From the NCBI RefSeq assembly GCF_025822605.1, contig NZ_JACKTY010000051.1, positions 1 to 64,000 on the forward strand: a stretch of DNA of 64,000 bases. Reading direction: 5' to 3'. Source of the DNA: Mycolicibacterium komossense (lineage in GTDB: Bacteria; Actinomycetota; Actinomycetes; Mycobacteriales; Mycobacteriaceae). The notes beneath the pieces are model-generated. The model was not told where the DNA came from. It was given only the letters and a program-made list of their open reading frames with translations, and made no database searches. The position numbers were made by a program, and so were the translations under genes. Positions 50,156 through 59,005 of the stretch are shown piece by piece; positions within the stretch are counted from its first letter, which is position 1, and every line of letters starts with the position of its first letter.

Positions 50156-51210
50156 CGCAAGCGCGGGTGCTCGACGAACTGGGTTACTACCTGCTGGCAG
50201 GAGCTGGTGGGGAAGGCCCGGCCGCGCTCATGGACGAGGCTCGTCGCGGTGAGGAACTCGGCTTCGGTACGGCGTTCATCTCCGAACGGTGGAACGTCAA
50301 GGAGGCGTCGTCGCTCACCGGCGCGGCCTGCGCGGTGACGAGCAGGATGCAGATCGCCACCGCTGCAACCAATCACAACACGCGCCATCCCCTCATCACC
50401 GGCTCGTACGCCACCACCATGCACCGGCTGTCCAAGGGCCGGTTCACCCTCGGTATCGGACGTGGTATCGCTGCGATGTACAACGCCTTCGGGGTGCCCG
50501 CGGTGACCACGGCGCAGATGGAAGACTTCGCGCAGGTGATGCGCAGGCTCTGGCACGGGGAGATGATCTTCAACCACGACGGGCCCATCGGGAAGTACCA
50601 GATCCTGTTCCTCGACCCAGACTTCGATGAGGACATCCGGCTGGGCATCGTCGCCTTCGGTCCACAGACACTCGCCCTCGGCGGCCGGGCATTCGACGAT
50701 GTCATCCTGCACACCTACTTCACGCCAGAGACGCTGCAGCGGTCGGTGAAGACGGTCAAGGACGCCGCAGAGCGGGCCGGGCGCGACCCGGACAGTGTGA
50801 CGGTGTGGTCATGTTTCGCCACAGTTGGGGATCATCTGCCCGAGGAGCTGCGGCTGAAGAAGACGGTGGCACGGCTGGCGACCTATCTGCAGGGTTACGG
50901 CGATCTACTGGTCAGTACCAACGGGTGGGATCCGGCTGTCCTGCAACGCTTCCGGGAAGACTCGGTTGTTCAGTCCATACCGGGTGGAATCGACCACAAA
51001 GCCAGTGCCGATCAGATCGAACATATCGCCACGCTGATCCCCGACGAGTGGCTGGAGCCCTCGGCCACCGGGTCGGCCGAACAATGTGTGGCGCGGATCA
51101 GGCAGGAACTCTCGTACGGAGCCGACAGCGTCATCCTGCACGGTGCGACGCCCGATGAGCTCGAACCGATCGTCGCGCAGTACCGGATCACCGACACGGT
51201 TCGGTCGTGA
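50152..51210 (+). CDS. LLM-class F420-dependent oxidoreductase (TIGR03857-like)
   Basis: A 352-residue TIM-barrel enzyme from GTG 50152. Motifs: LGYYLLAGAGGEGPAALMDEA, FGTAFISERWNVKE, ATAATNHNTRHPLI, GRFTLGIGRGIAAMYNAFG and DDVILHTYFTPETLQ. F420 binding is typical for mycobacterial members. Unlike the broken paralogue at 1-702 it is intact. It is translationally coupled to the SnoaL-like gene. Substrate unknown. Confidence 0.86.
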   Translation: MTQARVLDELGYYLLAGAGGEGPAALMDEARRGEELGFGTAFISERWNVKEASSLTGAACAVTSRMQIATAATNHNTRHPLITGSYATTMHRLSKGRFTLGIGRGIAAMYNAFGVPAVTTAQMEDFAQVMRRLWHGEMIFNHDGPIGKYQILFLDPDFDEDIRLGIVAFGPQTLALGGRAFDDVILHTYFTPETLQRSVKTVKDAAERAGRDPDSVTVWSCFATVGDHLPEELRLKKTVARLATYLQGYGDLLVSTNGWDPAVLQRFREDSVVQSIPGGIDHKASADQIEHIATLIPDEWLEPSATGSAEQCVARIRQELSYGADSVILHGATPDELEPIVAQYRITDTVRS

Positions 51211-51235
51211 ACGTATAGGACCCGGCAGCGGCGTG

Positions 51236-51655
51236 CTACTCCTTCAGTACCGAAGGTCGCCGCCACGTCAGCGTGCTCACCGTGGTGCGATCGGCTTCGG
51301 TCGTGCTGGCCGACAAGATCAGCAGTCCCGCCTCCAGGTGTACCTGTCGAATCTGCGGTTGGTGCAACAACTCCGGCATCGTCGCCATCTGCATGTCGTG
51401 GCGCACGCTCGATGACTGCTCATCGAGATGAAACGGGCCGCTGTAGGCGATGTAGGCAGAGATCTCGGTGTCGGCATCGGCCTGCGGGGCCAACTGTGCC
51501 GACATAAAACCGTCCTCGGTGTAGAGGATGAGTCCCCGCGGGCGTTCGCCCAGCGGGTGGCGGAGGTCGCCGGTGGCCGCGTCGCGGGCAACGAAGGACT
51601 CCAGCTCCCAGGTCCCCAGAATCGCGTTGCGCAGCAAGGATATCGGTGTCTCCAC
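51236..51655 (-). CDS. Lipocalin-like domain protein
   Basis: A 139-residue product: LRNAILGTWELESFVARDAATGD, PLGERPRGLILYTEDGFMSAQL, SAYIAYSGPFHLDE and HQPQIRQVHLEAGLLILSAS match the small single-domain lipocalin-like family (PF13924) in length and strand pattern. No signal peptide, so cytoplasmic. Convergent with the LLM gene. Probably binds a hydrophobic small molecule; which is unknown. Confidence 0.75.
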   Translation of the reverse strand: METPISLLRNAILGTWELESFVARDAATGDLRHPLGERPRGLILYTEDGFMSAQLAPQADADTEISAYIAYSGPFHLDEQSSSVRHDMQMATMPELLHQPQIRQVHLEAGLLILSASTTEADRTTVSTLTWRRPSVLKE

Positions 51656-51842
51656 CGATTCATCCTAGGGCTCGGCCCGCAGGTTCAGGCTCATATCGGC
51701 AAACGCGTCGGGATGCCGTGGCGCGCGCCGGCCCGATGTTCGTGGTTGCCGGGCGCGACGACCACGAAATGGCGTCGGCCGCTCGCGCTTTGCCTCAACA
51801 GATCGCGTTGTTCGTGCAGGGAGGGTGCATGAGACCGCGCTC

Positions 51843-51875
51843 GGTGCCGTCGGTGCCGTCGGTGCCGTCGGTGCG
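51843..51875. repeat. 9 bp tandem repeat
   Basis: GGTGCCGTC occurs three times in tandem followed by GGTGCGG. The surrounding non-coding stretch 51656-51947 otherwise holds a frame at about 51720-51830 that reads AGPMFVVAGRDDHEMASAAR, possibly the relic of a lost gene. Confidence 0.7.
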
Positions 51876-51913
51876 GAGTGCTGCGAGCAGCTCGCAAGCT
51901 CCGGAATTCAATA

Positions 51914-51928
51914 CCGTAACTATTACGG
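51914..51928. promoter_or_regulatory. Perfect 15 bp palindrome before P450 gene
   Basis: CCGTAACTATTACGG is CCGTAA-N3-TTACGG, ending 19 bp before the P450 ATG. A direct repeat gttgc-n4-gttgc follows at 51930-51943. Likely the operator of this P450; the regulator is not identified. Confidence 0.6.
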
Positions 51929-51947
51929 GAGTTGCTACAGTTGCGCG

Positions 51948-53183
51948 ATGTCCCATCCCGTCGCCGACGGTGCTGCAGCGGTGTTCGCTGATCCGAAGGC
52001 CTATACCGATGAGTCACGCCTGCACGCGACCCTGGCTCACCTACGTGTCACCGCCCCGGTATCCCTCGTCGATGTGCCCGATTTTCGGCCGTTCTGGGCA
52101 ATCACCAAGCATGCCGACATCATGGCGATCGAGCGGGACGACGCACTGTTCACCAATTCCCCGCGACCCGTCCTGATGACGGCCGAGGCGGACGCGCAAC
52201 AGGACGCGATGGGGATCAGCACTCTGATTCACATGGATGACCCACAGCACCGCGTGGCGCGGGCCGTCGGCGCCGACTGGTTCCGGCCGAGGGCCATGCG
52301 CGCGTTAAAGGTCCGAGTCGACGAGTTGGCGCACACGTTCGTCGACAGGATGGTCGAAGCGGGCGGAGAATGCGACTTCGTCCAAGAGGTGGCAGTGAAT
52401 TTCCCGCTCTACGTGATCATGTCGTTGCTGGGGTTGCCGGAGTCGGACTTTCCGCGGATGCTCAAGTACACCCAGGAACTCTTCGGCAGCGATGACGAAG
52501 AACTCCAGCGCGGCACCACCAAGGAGGAGCAGGGAATGGCCCTGTTCGAGATGTTCACCTACTTCAACGAACTCACTGCGGCCCGGCGCGCGACGCCCAC
52601 CGAGGACCTGGCGTCGGCGATCTCCAACGCACGCATCGACGGCGAGCCGCTCTCTGATATCGACACGGTGTCCTACTACGTCATCATTGCCACCGCCGGA
52701 CACGACACCACCAGCGCCACGATTTCCGGCGGATTGCAGGCGCTCATCGAGAACCCCGATCAGCTACAGCGGCTGCGTGACGATCCGGCCCTGATGCCGC
52801 TGGCCACCGAAGAGATGATCCGCTGGGTCACCCCGGTCAAGGAGTTCATGCGGACTGCGCGTGCGGACACGGTGGTGCGTGGCGTACCGATCGCCGCGGG
52901 CGAGTCGGTGCTGCTGTCCTACGTGTCGGCCAATCGCGACGAGGACATCTTCGTCGATCCCTTCCGCTTCGATATCGGCCGGGATCCCAACAAGCACATC
53001 GCTTTTGGCCACGGCGTGCATTTCTGTCTCGGGGCGGCGCTGGCCCGGATGGAGGTCACCAGTTTCTTCTCCGCGCTGATCCCGCGACTACGGTCCATCG
53101 AGCTGGCCGGCAGGGCCGAACATGTCGCGACGATCTTCGTCGGCGGGCTCAAGCACTTGCCGATCCGCTACTCGCTGTCGTGA
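51948..53183 (+). CDS. Cytochrome P450
   Basis: A 411-residue P450 from ATG 51948. Features: HMDDPQHRVARAVGADWFRPRAM, I-helix IATAGHDTTSATISGGLQAL, ATEEMIRWVTPVKEFMRTA (ExxR EEMIR) and heme loop FGHGVHFCLGAALARMEV. The pattern is that of actinobacterial class I P450s needing ferredoxin; I cannot assign a CYP family. It stands alone, with its own palindromic operator and no ferredoxin gene next to it. Confidence 0.88.
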   Translation: MSHPVADGAAAVFADPKAYTDESRLHATLAHLRVTAPVSLVDVPDFRPFWAITKHADIMAIERDDALFTNSPRPVLMTAEADAQQDAMGISTLIHMDDPQHRVARAVGADWFRPRAMRALKVRVDELAHTFVDRMVEAGGECDFVQEVAVNFPLYVIMSLLGLPESDFPRMLKYTQELFGSDDEELQRGTTKEEQGMALFEMFTYFNELTAARRATPTEDLASAISNARIDGEPLSDIDTVSYYVIIATAGHDTTSATISGGLQALIENPDQLQRLRDDPALMPLATEEMIRWVTPVKEFMRTARADTVVRGVPIAAGESVLLSYVSANRDEDIFVDPFRFDIGRDPNKHIAFGHGVHFCLGAALARMEVTSFFSALIPRLRSIELAGRAEHVATIFVGGLKHLPIRYSLS

Positions 53184-53197
53184 GCGTTGTTCGCGAA

Positions 53198-54121
53198 CTA
53201 GGCCGTGAGAAGCGGTGCCATCCAGTTCAGTTCGGCGGGCAGTTGCTCGCTCCAGAACGCGCCGTCATGCCCACCGGGGGAGAAGCCGCCGGACGGTGGG
53301 GTGGGTAACTGCGCGATGAACTGCTTGGTCGCTGAATAGAACGGATCACTGTTGCCGCAGTCGATCCTGATCGGGATCGAAGCCAGCGCGGGCAGGCCGT
53401 ACACCGTGTTGGCGGCGAAGTCATCGGACCCGTCGAAGGCCCCGGGTGCGGTGGCGCCGGAGGACATCCACAGGGCCGGGCTGACCGCGGTGATTGCCGC
53501 GGTGCGGGCGGGTCCGAGGCGAGCCCCCAGCAGCAGGGCTCCGTAGCCGCCCATCGACCAGCCGAGGAAGCCGACGCGAGAAATGTCCAGGCCCTGGCCC
53601 GCTAACATCGGGATGAGTTCGTCGAGCACCATCGACCCGGTGTCATCCCCGGAAGCCCGCTTGTGCCAATAACTTCCGGCTCCGTCCACACTGACGACCG
53701 CGAACGGCGGGAGCCCCGCGTCGACCAGCTGGGCCAGCCCCTGCTCGACGCCGCCCGCCATCACGCTGGCTGCACTGCCCCCAAGGCCGTGTAAGGCGAT
53801 CACGGGGCGCAGCGCCGTGGTCTGGCCCGGTGGCCGCGCGATCGCCCAGTTGGTGTCGATGCCCCCGCGCGCCGCGGAGGCGAACGATCCGGTGACCATC
53901 GTCGGCGCCGCGGTGGCTACCGGCGCCGGCTCCAAGGGAACAGGCGCGACGGGCGGGGCGAGTGGAGCGCCGATACCCGTCATCGACACCGGCGGGCCGG
54001 CGACGGTGGGCCCGGGGCCGAGCAGACCGCCGAGCGCGTAGGCGCCGGCGGCCCCCGCTGCTGCCCCGGCGCCGAGGCGCAGAACAGTGCGACGGCTCAC
54101 CTCTGGCATGCGGGCCATCAT
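53198..54121 (-). CDS. Tat-exported alpha/beta-hydrolase (Rv0774c-type esterase)
   Basis: A 307-residue product (ATG 54121 or 54109). A twin-arginine signal (SRRTVLRLGAGAAAGAAGAYA) is followed by a Pro/Ala-rich linker. The hydrolase has PVIALHGLGGSAASVM, nucleophile elbow FLGWSMGGYGALLLGARL, DCGNSDPF (acid) and SPGGHDGAFW (His). It matches the extracellular esterase Rv0774c and lies divergent from the Rv0775-type TetR gene, as in M. tuberculosis. Probably a lipid esterase at the cell surface. Confidence 0.85.
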   Translation of the reverse strand: MMARMPEVSRRTVLRLGAGAAAGAAGAYALGGLLGPGPTVAGPPVSMTGIGAPLAPPVAPVPLEPAPVATAAPTMVTGSFASAARGGIDTNWAIARPPGQTTALRPVIALHGLGGSAASVMAGGVEQGLAQLVDAGLPPFAVVSVDGAGSYWHKRASGDDTGSMVLDELIPMLAGQGLDISRVGFLGWSMGGYGALLLGARLGPARTAAITAVSPALWMSSGATAPGAFDGSDDFAANTVYGLPALASIPIRIDCGNSDPFYSATKQFIAQLPTPPSGGFSPGGHDGAFWSEQLPAELNWMAPLLTA

Positions 54122-54186
54122 GCCATCGGGGCGGGGTTTGCCCGAAAGTGCCCGCGTGACCTGGGCTGCTGGCAGCATGGTTATCC

Positions 54187-54816
54187 GTGACAGCAGCAGT
54201 CACTCCCAAGGGAGAACGCCGACGGTGTGCACTGGTCAGTGCTGCCGCCGAGTTGCTGTGCGAAGGAGGTTTCGAGGCGGTGCGCCACCGTGCCGTTGCC
54301 AGCAGGGCCGGGTTGCCGCTGGCATCGACCACCTACTATTTCTCCTCGCTGGATGACCTGATCGCTGCAGCCGTCGAGCACGTCGGGATGCAGGAGGCCG
54401 CGCTGTTACGCAACCGAGTGTCGACCCTGTCGCGCCGCCGCCGGGGCGCCGAGTCGACGGCCGACGTTCTGGTCGATCTCCTGGTCGACGATTCCCCTGG
54501 CACCGATCCGAGTGAACAGCTGATCTCCCGGTACGAGCGCTACATCGCCTGCGCCCGCCAGCCGGCCCTGCGGGATGTCCAACGCCGGATCCTGCGACAA
54601 CGCAGCGCCGCAGTCCGCGAAGCGGTCGAACGGTCCGGGCGATGTGTGCGGACCGAACTGTTGTCGGCCCTGATGTGCGCGGTCGACGGCGCGGTGGTTT
54701 CGGCGTTGGTCGGCGACGGCGAGACGCCGCGAGCGACCGCGCGGGCCACCCTGATCGACGTGATCGATGTGCTCGCGCCCTACGACGTGGGCGCCAAACG
54801 GGCCGCCCGGGTTTGA
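54187..54816 (+). CDS. TetR-family regulator (Rv0775 type)
   Basis: A 209-residue product from GTG 54187. The helix-turn-helix is AVRHRAVASRAGLPLASTTYYFSSLDDLI at about 33-61, preceded by GERRRCALVSAAAELLCEGGF. The C-terminal helices carry Arg-rich segments (STLSRRRRGAE, VQRRILRQRSAAVREAV). It is divergent from the esterase with 65 bp between starts and probably controls it. Confidence 0.86.
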   Translation: MTAAVTPKGERRRCALVSAAAELLCEGGFEAVRHRAVASRAGLPLASTTYYFSSLDDLIAAAVEHVGMQEAALLRNRVSTLSRRRRGAESTADVLVDLLVDDSPGTDPSEQLISRYERYIACARQPALRDVQRRILRQRSAAVREAVERSGRCVRTELLSALMCAVDGAVVSALVGDGETPRATARATLIDVIDVLAPYDVGAKRAARV

Positions 54817-54846
54817 GTGCAGAGCCGCAGGGCAACCTCCTCGATC

Positions 54847-55827
54847 ATGAATCTCGCTACCTCGCTGGTTGACGCTGCGCTGGACCGCTCAGTCGTCTTC
54901 GGATACACAAAAATTGGCTCTCAGCTGCGCAGGCGGTGGTGGGCGGATGATCCAGGCAGGCAGGCGCTGGCGGGTAAGCGAGTGGTGGTGACCGGGGCAA
55001 CATCGGGTCTCGGAGAGGCGATGGCGCAGTCCTTCGCCGAGCTCGGTGCCACGGTTCATCTGGTCGGCCGGAACGCGGAGAAGGTGCGTCGGTCGGCCGC
55101 GACGATCCGCAGCAGCGTGCCGTCGGCGGTCATCGTCGAGGAGTTGTGCGATGTCTCCGACCTCGAAGCTGTCCGGGCCTGGACCGCCGACCTGGCCGCC
55201 CGGGCTCCCGCCGTGCACGGTTTGGTGCACAACGCCGGATTGATCCCGTCCGAGCGGGCAGAGTCGGCGCAGGGTCACGAGGTGCAGTTGGCCACGCACG
55301 TGCTCGGCCCCCATTTGATGACCGAAGGGCTGCTGCCGCTGCTGATGGCCGCCGGCGGAGCGTCGGTGGTCTGGATGTCCTCGGGCGGGATGTATACCTC
55401 GCCACTGATCGACGACGACCTGGAATACCGCACCGGTTACAGCGGCATCCGCGCTTACGCCCGCACCAAACGCATGCAGGTGGTGCTTGCCGATGCGTGG
55501 GCGCGTCGGCTGGCCGGATCCGATGTCCGGGTCGAAAGCATGCACCCGGGCTGGGCGGAGACGCCCGGTGTCGCCGAGAGTCTGCCTCTGTTCCGGGCGA
55601 TCACCCGCCCGCTGTTGCGCGACGCCGTCGACGGCGCCGACACCGCGGTCTGGCTGGTGGCGACGCGCCCCCAGTCGACGCCGGGCCACTTCTGGCATGA
55701 CCGCATCCAGCGGCCGACCACGGTGGGATGGCAGCGCGGTGAGGATCCTACGAAGGTGGGCAATTTTCTGCGGCAGGTTTCGCAACTGACCGACACCCCC
55801 GAGGACTGGCCCGGTTTGGGGCGCTGA
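54847..55827 (+). CDS. Short-chain dehydrogenase (DHRS12-like)
   Basis: A 326-residue SDR from ATG 54847. After an N-terminal extension of about 40 residues (SVVFGYTKIGSQLRRRWW) come VVVTGATSGLGEAMAQSF, VHNAGLIPSER, VVWMSSGGMYTSPL (Ser), YSGIRAYARTKRMQVVLA (Tyr, Lys) and HPGWAETPGV. The end (GHFWHDRIQRPT) is as in DHRS12-like proteins. It lies 31 bp after the TetR gene and may be co-transcribed. Substrate unknown. Confidence 0.85.
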   Translation: MNLATSLVDAALDRSVVFGYTKIGSQLRRRWWADDPGRQALAGKRVVVTGATSGLGEAMAQSFAELGATVHLVGRNAEKVRRSAATIRSSVPSAVIVEELCDVSDLEAVRAWTADLAARAPAVHGLVHNAGLIPSERAESAQGHEVQLATHVLGPHLMTEGLLPLLMAAGGASVVWMSSGGMYTSPLIDDDLEYRTGYSGIRAYARTKRMQVVLADAWARRLAGSDVRVESMHPGWAETPGVAESLPLFRAITRPLLRDAVDGADTAVWLVATRPQSTPGHFWHDRIQRPTTVGWQRGEDPTKVGNFLRQVSQLTDTPEDWPGLGR

Positions 55828-56868
55828 CCACGGTTCTTCGCGTCGAATTTCTTCAAGGGCTTTGGATTCGATTGGGGCACAGTCGGAATCGTCGCGGTCG
55901 CACTGTTCTTCATGGTGATCGTCGCAGCGGTGAACCTGCGCGGCGTGGGGGAGAGCGTCAAGCTCAACGTGGTGCTCACCATCGTCGAGGTCACCGGCCT
56001 GATGCTGGTCATCTTCGTCGGGCTGTGGGCGTTCACCCGAGGCGGGAATGTCGACTTCTCCCGCGTCGTCGCGTTCGATACCGCCGAGAACAAGAACGCC
56101 TTCCTGGCGGTCACCACGGCCACGTCGCTGGCATTCTTCGCGATGGTCGGCTTCGAGGATTCGGTCAACATGACCGAGGAGACCAAGGATCCGGTGCGGA
56201 TCTTCCCGAAGATGTTGTTGAGCGGGCTCGGCATCGCCGGCGTGGTCTACATCGTCGTTGCGATCGTGGCCGTCGCCCTCGTCCCGATCGGCACGTTGGA
56301 GACCAGCGAGACGCCCTTGGTGGAGGTGGTGAAGGCGGGCGCGCCCGGCCTGCCGATCGAGCAGATCCTGCCGTTCATCTCCATGTTCGCGGTCGCCAAC
56401 ACCGCACTGATCAACATACTGATGGCGAGTCGGCTGATCTACGGGATGGCCAGGCAGCATGTGCTGCCACCGGTGCTCGGCACGGTGCATCCGTCGCGCC
56501 GCACGCCGTGGGTGGCGATCGCGTTCACCACCGCTATCGCGTTCGGCCTGATCTTCTACGGCAATGCCTTCGCCAATGAGAAGGCGATATCGGTGCTGGG
56601 TGGTACGACGTCACTTCTTCTGCTGGCGGTGTTCGCCGTGGTCAACGTCGCGGTGCTGGTGTTGCGGCGCGAAGTCCAGGGCGACGGCGCGCATTTCCGC
56701 ACACCGACCTGGCTGCCGGTCGTCGGGTTCGTTGCCTCGTTGCCTCGTTGCCTCGTTGCCTCGTTGCCTCGTTGTATCTGGTGCTGCCGCTGTCCGGTCG
56801 TCCGGTACAGCAGTACGTCCTCACTGACGTCGAGAGCCTCGACTCAGGTCCTGGCTAGGTCGATCTAG
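55828..56868 (+). pseudogene. Amino-acid permease (APC family), both ends broken
   Basis: From 55830 the plus strand reads FFASNFFKGFGFDWGTVGIV and continues as an APC permease (VNLRGVGESVKLNVVLTIVE, FFAMVGFEDSVNMTEETKDP, ASRLIYGMARQHVLPPVL). The first ~150 residues, about four helices, are absent; the SDR stop lies directly before. Near 56731 five copies of GTTGCCTC replace the single copy expected (GFVASLYLVLPLSG), adding 32 bp and shifting the frame to a stop at 56868. In the unshifted frame the end VLPLSGRPVQQYVLTDVE also stops early. A relic of a basic or neutral amino acid transporter. Confidence 0.88.
56731..56774. repeat. 8 bp microsatellite (GTTGCCTC)5
   Basis: Five full units of GTTGCCTC plus GTTG follow each other without error. 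The unit is not a multiple of three, so gain or loss of copies changes the reading frame of the permease relic. Confidence 0.95.
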
Positions 56869-57110
56869 CCAGGCAGACCCTGCTCCTCGAGCGGAAGCGG
56901 CGCGGGTCCCTTGATCGCGGGCGTGGCCACGGCGATTGCGGGTGCGGTGGGGGCCGGGGACTGGGTAATGGTCACGCCGGTCGACATCTCGGAACTCGTC
57001 ACGGTGCCGGGGCCTGCTGCGGTCTGCATGATCGTGCCGCCGAGAACGCCCAGGACTACGACTGCACTACCGCCAATCAGGGCGGCCAACGTCTTCTCGC
57101 TGCTCTTCAT
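56865..57110 (-). CDS. Small membrane-anchored protein of unknown function
   Basis: An 81-residue product from ATG 57110 (MKSSEKTLAALIGGSAVVVLG), preceded by GGGAG at normal distance. One N-terminal helix is followed by a Thr/Pro/Ala-rich extracytoplasmic part (SPAPTAPAIAVATPAIKGPA) ending LEEQGLPG. Similar short anchored proteins are common in mycobacteria, but I cannot name a family. Its end touches the permease relic. Confidence 0.6.
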   Translation of the reverse strand: MKSSEKTLAALIGGSAVVVLGVLGGTIMQTAAGPGTVTSSEMSTGVTITQSPAPTAPAIAVATPAIKGPAPLPLEEQGLPG

Positions 57111-57227
57111 CTTCAGATCTCCCAATTCATAGCGAACCTATGCACAGGGGTACAAGTTCTTAGAGTCCCTAGCTATTCCTCTCAGCAGAAACTTAAGGAA
57201 ACTTTTTATTCGATGTGAGTAAGAGTC

Positions 57228-58952
57228 CTAATGGGTCCCCGGCCGCAGCTTCTCGAGTCGCGTCTGCAGCTGAGCTGCCCGATGGGCGTTCCCGGTGAGC
57301 GCCACGTACTGCTCACCGAACTGCGCCAGAAGTGCGTCATCGAGCCGGCGGACTGCGCCCGCCGGATAGCGATAACCCATTCTCGCGTCGACCCCGCCGC
57401 TGTCGAAGCTGTTGAGCAACGCCTCGAGCTCGTCGAGGGAATCGACACCCAGTTCGAGCAACAGCCCGGAGATCCAGGCGTAGTGCTCGGTGCGCGACCA
57501 GCCGGCATCGGGGAAGCGGTTCGCCAGGTAGGTGGCGAGCACCGGAGTGGCGATCCGCGGGTCCGCGAACGAAGCCTCACCGGGCTGTTCGGCAGGCGGC
57601 GAGGACTTCAGTCGCTCGCGGATCGCCGAGAACTCCCGATCGGCCAGCTCCAACAGGCCCGCGGCCAACGTGAAACGGCGGTCGAGATCGGGAGCGTCCT
57701 CCTCCGGAATCGACCCCTTGTAGCGGATGTCGTGCTCGAACTCGGCCCACGCATGCTGCAGGACGGTTCGGACCTGGATCGACGCCGGGTGCTGTTCGTC
57801 CTCGACGGCGACGAGAAGGTGCCGGCTGGCATAGCCCCAACGGCCTTCCCTGGCCGTCTCTTGGCCCATGTCACGGTCGTCGAGGAGCTGCATCTCCTCG
57901 CCGAGCAGGTTCGCCACAGTGGTGACGTCATCGCGCAGATAGGTGATGATCCGCAGACCGATCTGATCGGTGATCTCGGCCAACGGGTCGGTGTAAAGCC
58001 GCTGACCGTCCGAGCTGCGGTCCGCCTTCGCGGCGAACGAGGCCACGCTCTTGGTGCGTGCCGTCACGCTCAGATAGTTGATGCCGGCGTCGTCGAGCAG
58101 GGTGGTCACCAGGTCCAGATATCGCTCGGTGGCGTCGATGAGCGCCGGTCGGCGTTCGGCGAACATCGCGATGGCGTCGCGGACCGCGCCGGGCGTCGGC
58201 TCCGGCGGCGCAGGAAGCAGATCGGGCGGCAGGGTCGGGGTGATCGTCGCACCGGTCACGTCGTCGCCATAGACCGTGATGTCCTCAGGGCGGCGGGTCG
58301 CGAAGAGGGCGACGTAGGCGCAGACGACGGCATCAACCGGATCCTCAACCCGGCGCAGCTCGCTTTTGCGGGTGGCCAGCTGCACCTGTTGGCGCATATC
58401 GCGCCACGTGTCGCTCTCGGCAACCCGCAGTGGCGGGGAGGCCTGGGCCAGGCCTTCGATCAGATCCATCAGCCGCAGCAGCTCAGAACGCAGCTGGGCC
58501 AGATTGCGTCCGGGTTTCTGCTTGTACTTCAGGGTGCGGCCCAGCCGGAACAGCGCGACCGTCGCCGGATGCGGATAGACCTCGATCGCCCTTCTGCTCG
58601 ACCGCGACTGGGTATCGATGTCCAGGTCGAGCGTGGTGGCCAGTCGCGCCGCCCGCGGAGTGCCCGCGAACTCCGGCTTACCGGTGTTCGTCGGATGCGC
58701 GCCCGCCTCGAACTTCGCGAAGTCGCGATTCAGTGCGGCCTCGCTGGGCCGCTGACCCGTCGCATTCGTCACCACCAGCGGGGCGTCGAAGGCGACCAGG
58801 CAGTCGCCCTGCACATACGGAGCCACCGCGGCCCGAATGCTCGCGTCATCCTGGGCGGCGGCGACGTGCACGAGCCGGCCGTCGTCGTCGACGACGGCGA
58901 TGCCGCTGGGTTTGCGCTCGCCCCAGGCGAGATCGATGCCGACGAAGAACAC
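57228..58952 (-). CDS. relZ: RNase H-like (DUF429)-(p)ppGpp synthetase fusion, RelZ type
   Basis: A 574-residue product from GTG 58952. Residues about 1-250 are a DUF429/RNase H-like domain: FFVGIDLAWGERKPSG (metal Asp), AFDAPLVV, HPTNTGKPEF and EDPVDAVVCAYVA (second Asp). Residues about 270-500 are a RelA/SpoT synthetase: SVTARTKSVASFAAKADR, ITDQIGLRIITYL, WGYASRHLLVA and IQVRTVLQHAWAEFEHDIRYK. No HD hydrolase domain. This is the layout of M. smegmatis MS_RHII-RSD (RelZ), which makes alarmone and degrades RNA in RNA-DNA hybrids. M. tuberculosis Rv0776c, at the same place, has only the first part. It is divergent from purB. Confidence 0.85.
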   Translation of the reverse strand: MFFVGIDLAWGERKPSGIAVVDDDGRLVHVAAAQDDASIRAAVAPYVQGDCLVAFDAPLVVTNATGQRPSEAALNRDFAKFEAGAHPTNTGKPEFAGTPRAARLATTLDLDIDTQSRSSRRAIEVYPHPATVALFRLGRTLKYKQKPGRNLAQLRSELLRLMDLIEGLAQASPPLRVAESDTWRDMRQQVQLATRKSELRRVEDPVDAVVCAYVALFATRRPEDITVYGDDVTGATITPTLPPDLLPAPPEPTPGAVRDAIAMFAERRPALIDATERYLDLVTTLLDDAGINYLSVTARTKSVASFAAKADRSSDGQRLYTDPLAEITDQIGLRIITYLRDDVTTVANLLGEEMQLLDDRDMGQETAREGRWGYASRHLLVAVEDEQHPASIQVRTVLQHAWAEFEHDIRYKGSIPEEDAPDLDRRFTLAAGLLELADREFSAIRERLKSSPPAEQPGEASFADPRIATPVLATYLANRFPDAGWSRTEHYAWISGLLLELGVDSLDELEALLNSFDSGGVDARMGYRYPAGAVRRLDDALLAQFGEQYVALTGNAHRAAQLQTRLEKLRPGTH

Positions 58953-59005
58953 AGCCCTACTCTGCCTTATCGGGTCTTGGCCCAGCCCCAGTAAGCTGGG
59001 CATTC

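Noticed and set aside
54889..56490. 533-codon open frame on the minus strand over the SDR and permease relic
   Set aside because: Antisense to clear protein homology; His/Arg/Gln-rich without domains.
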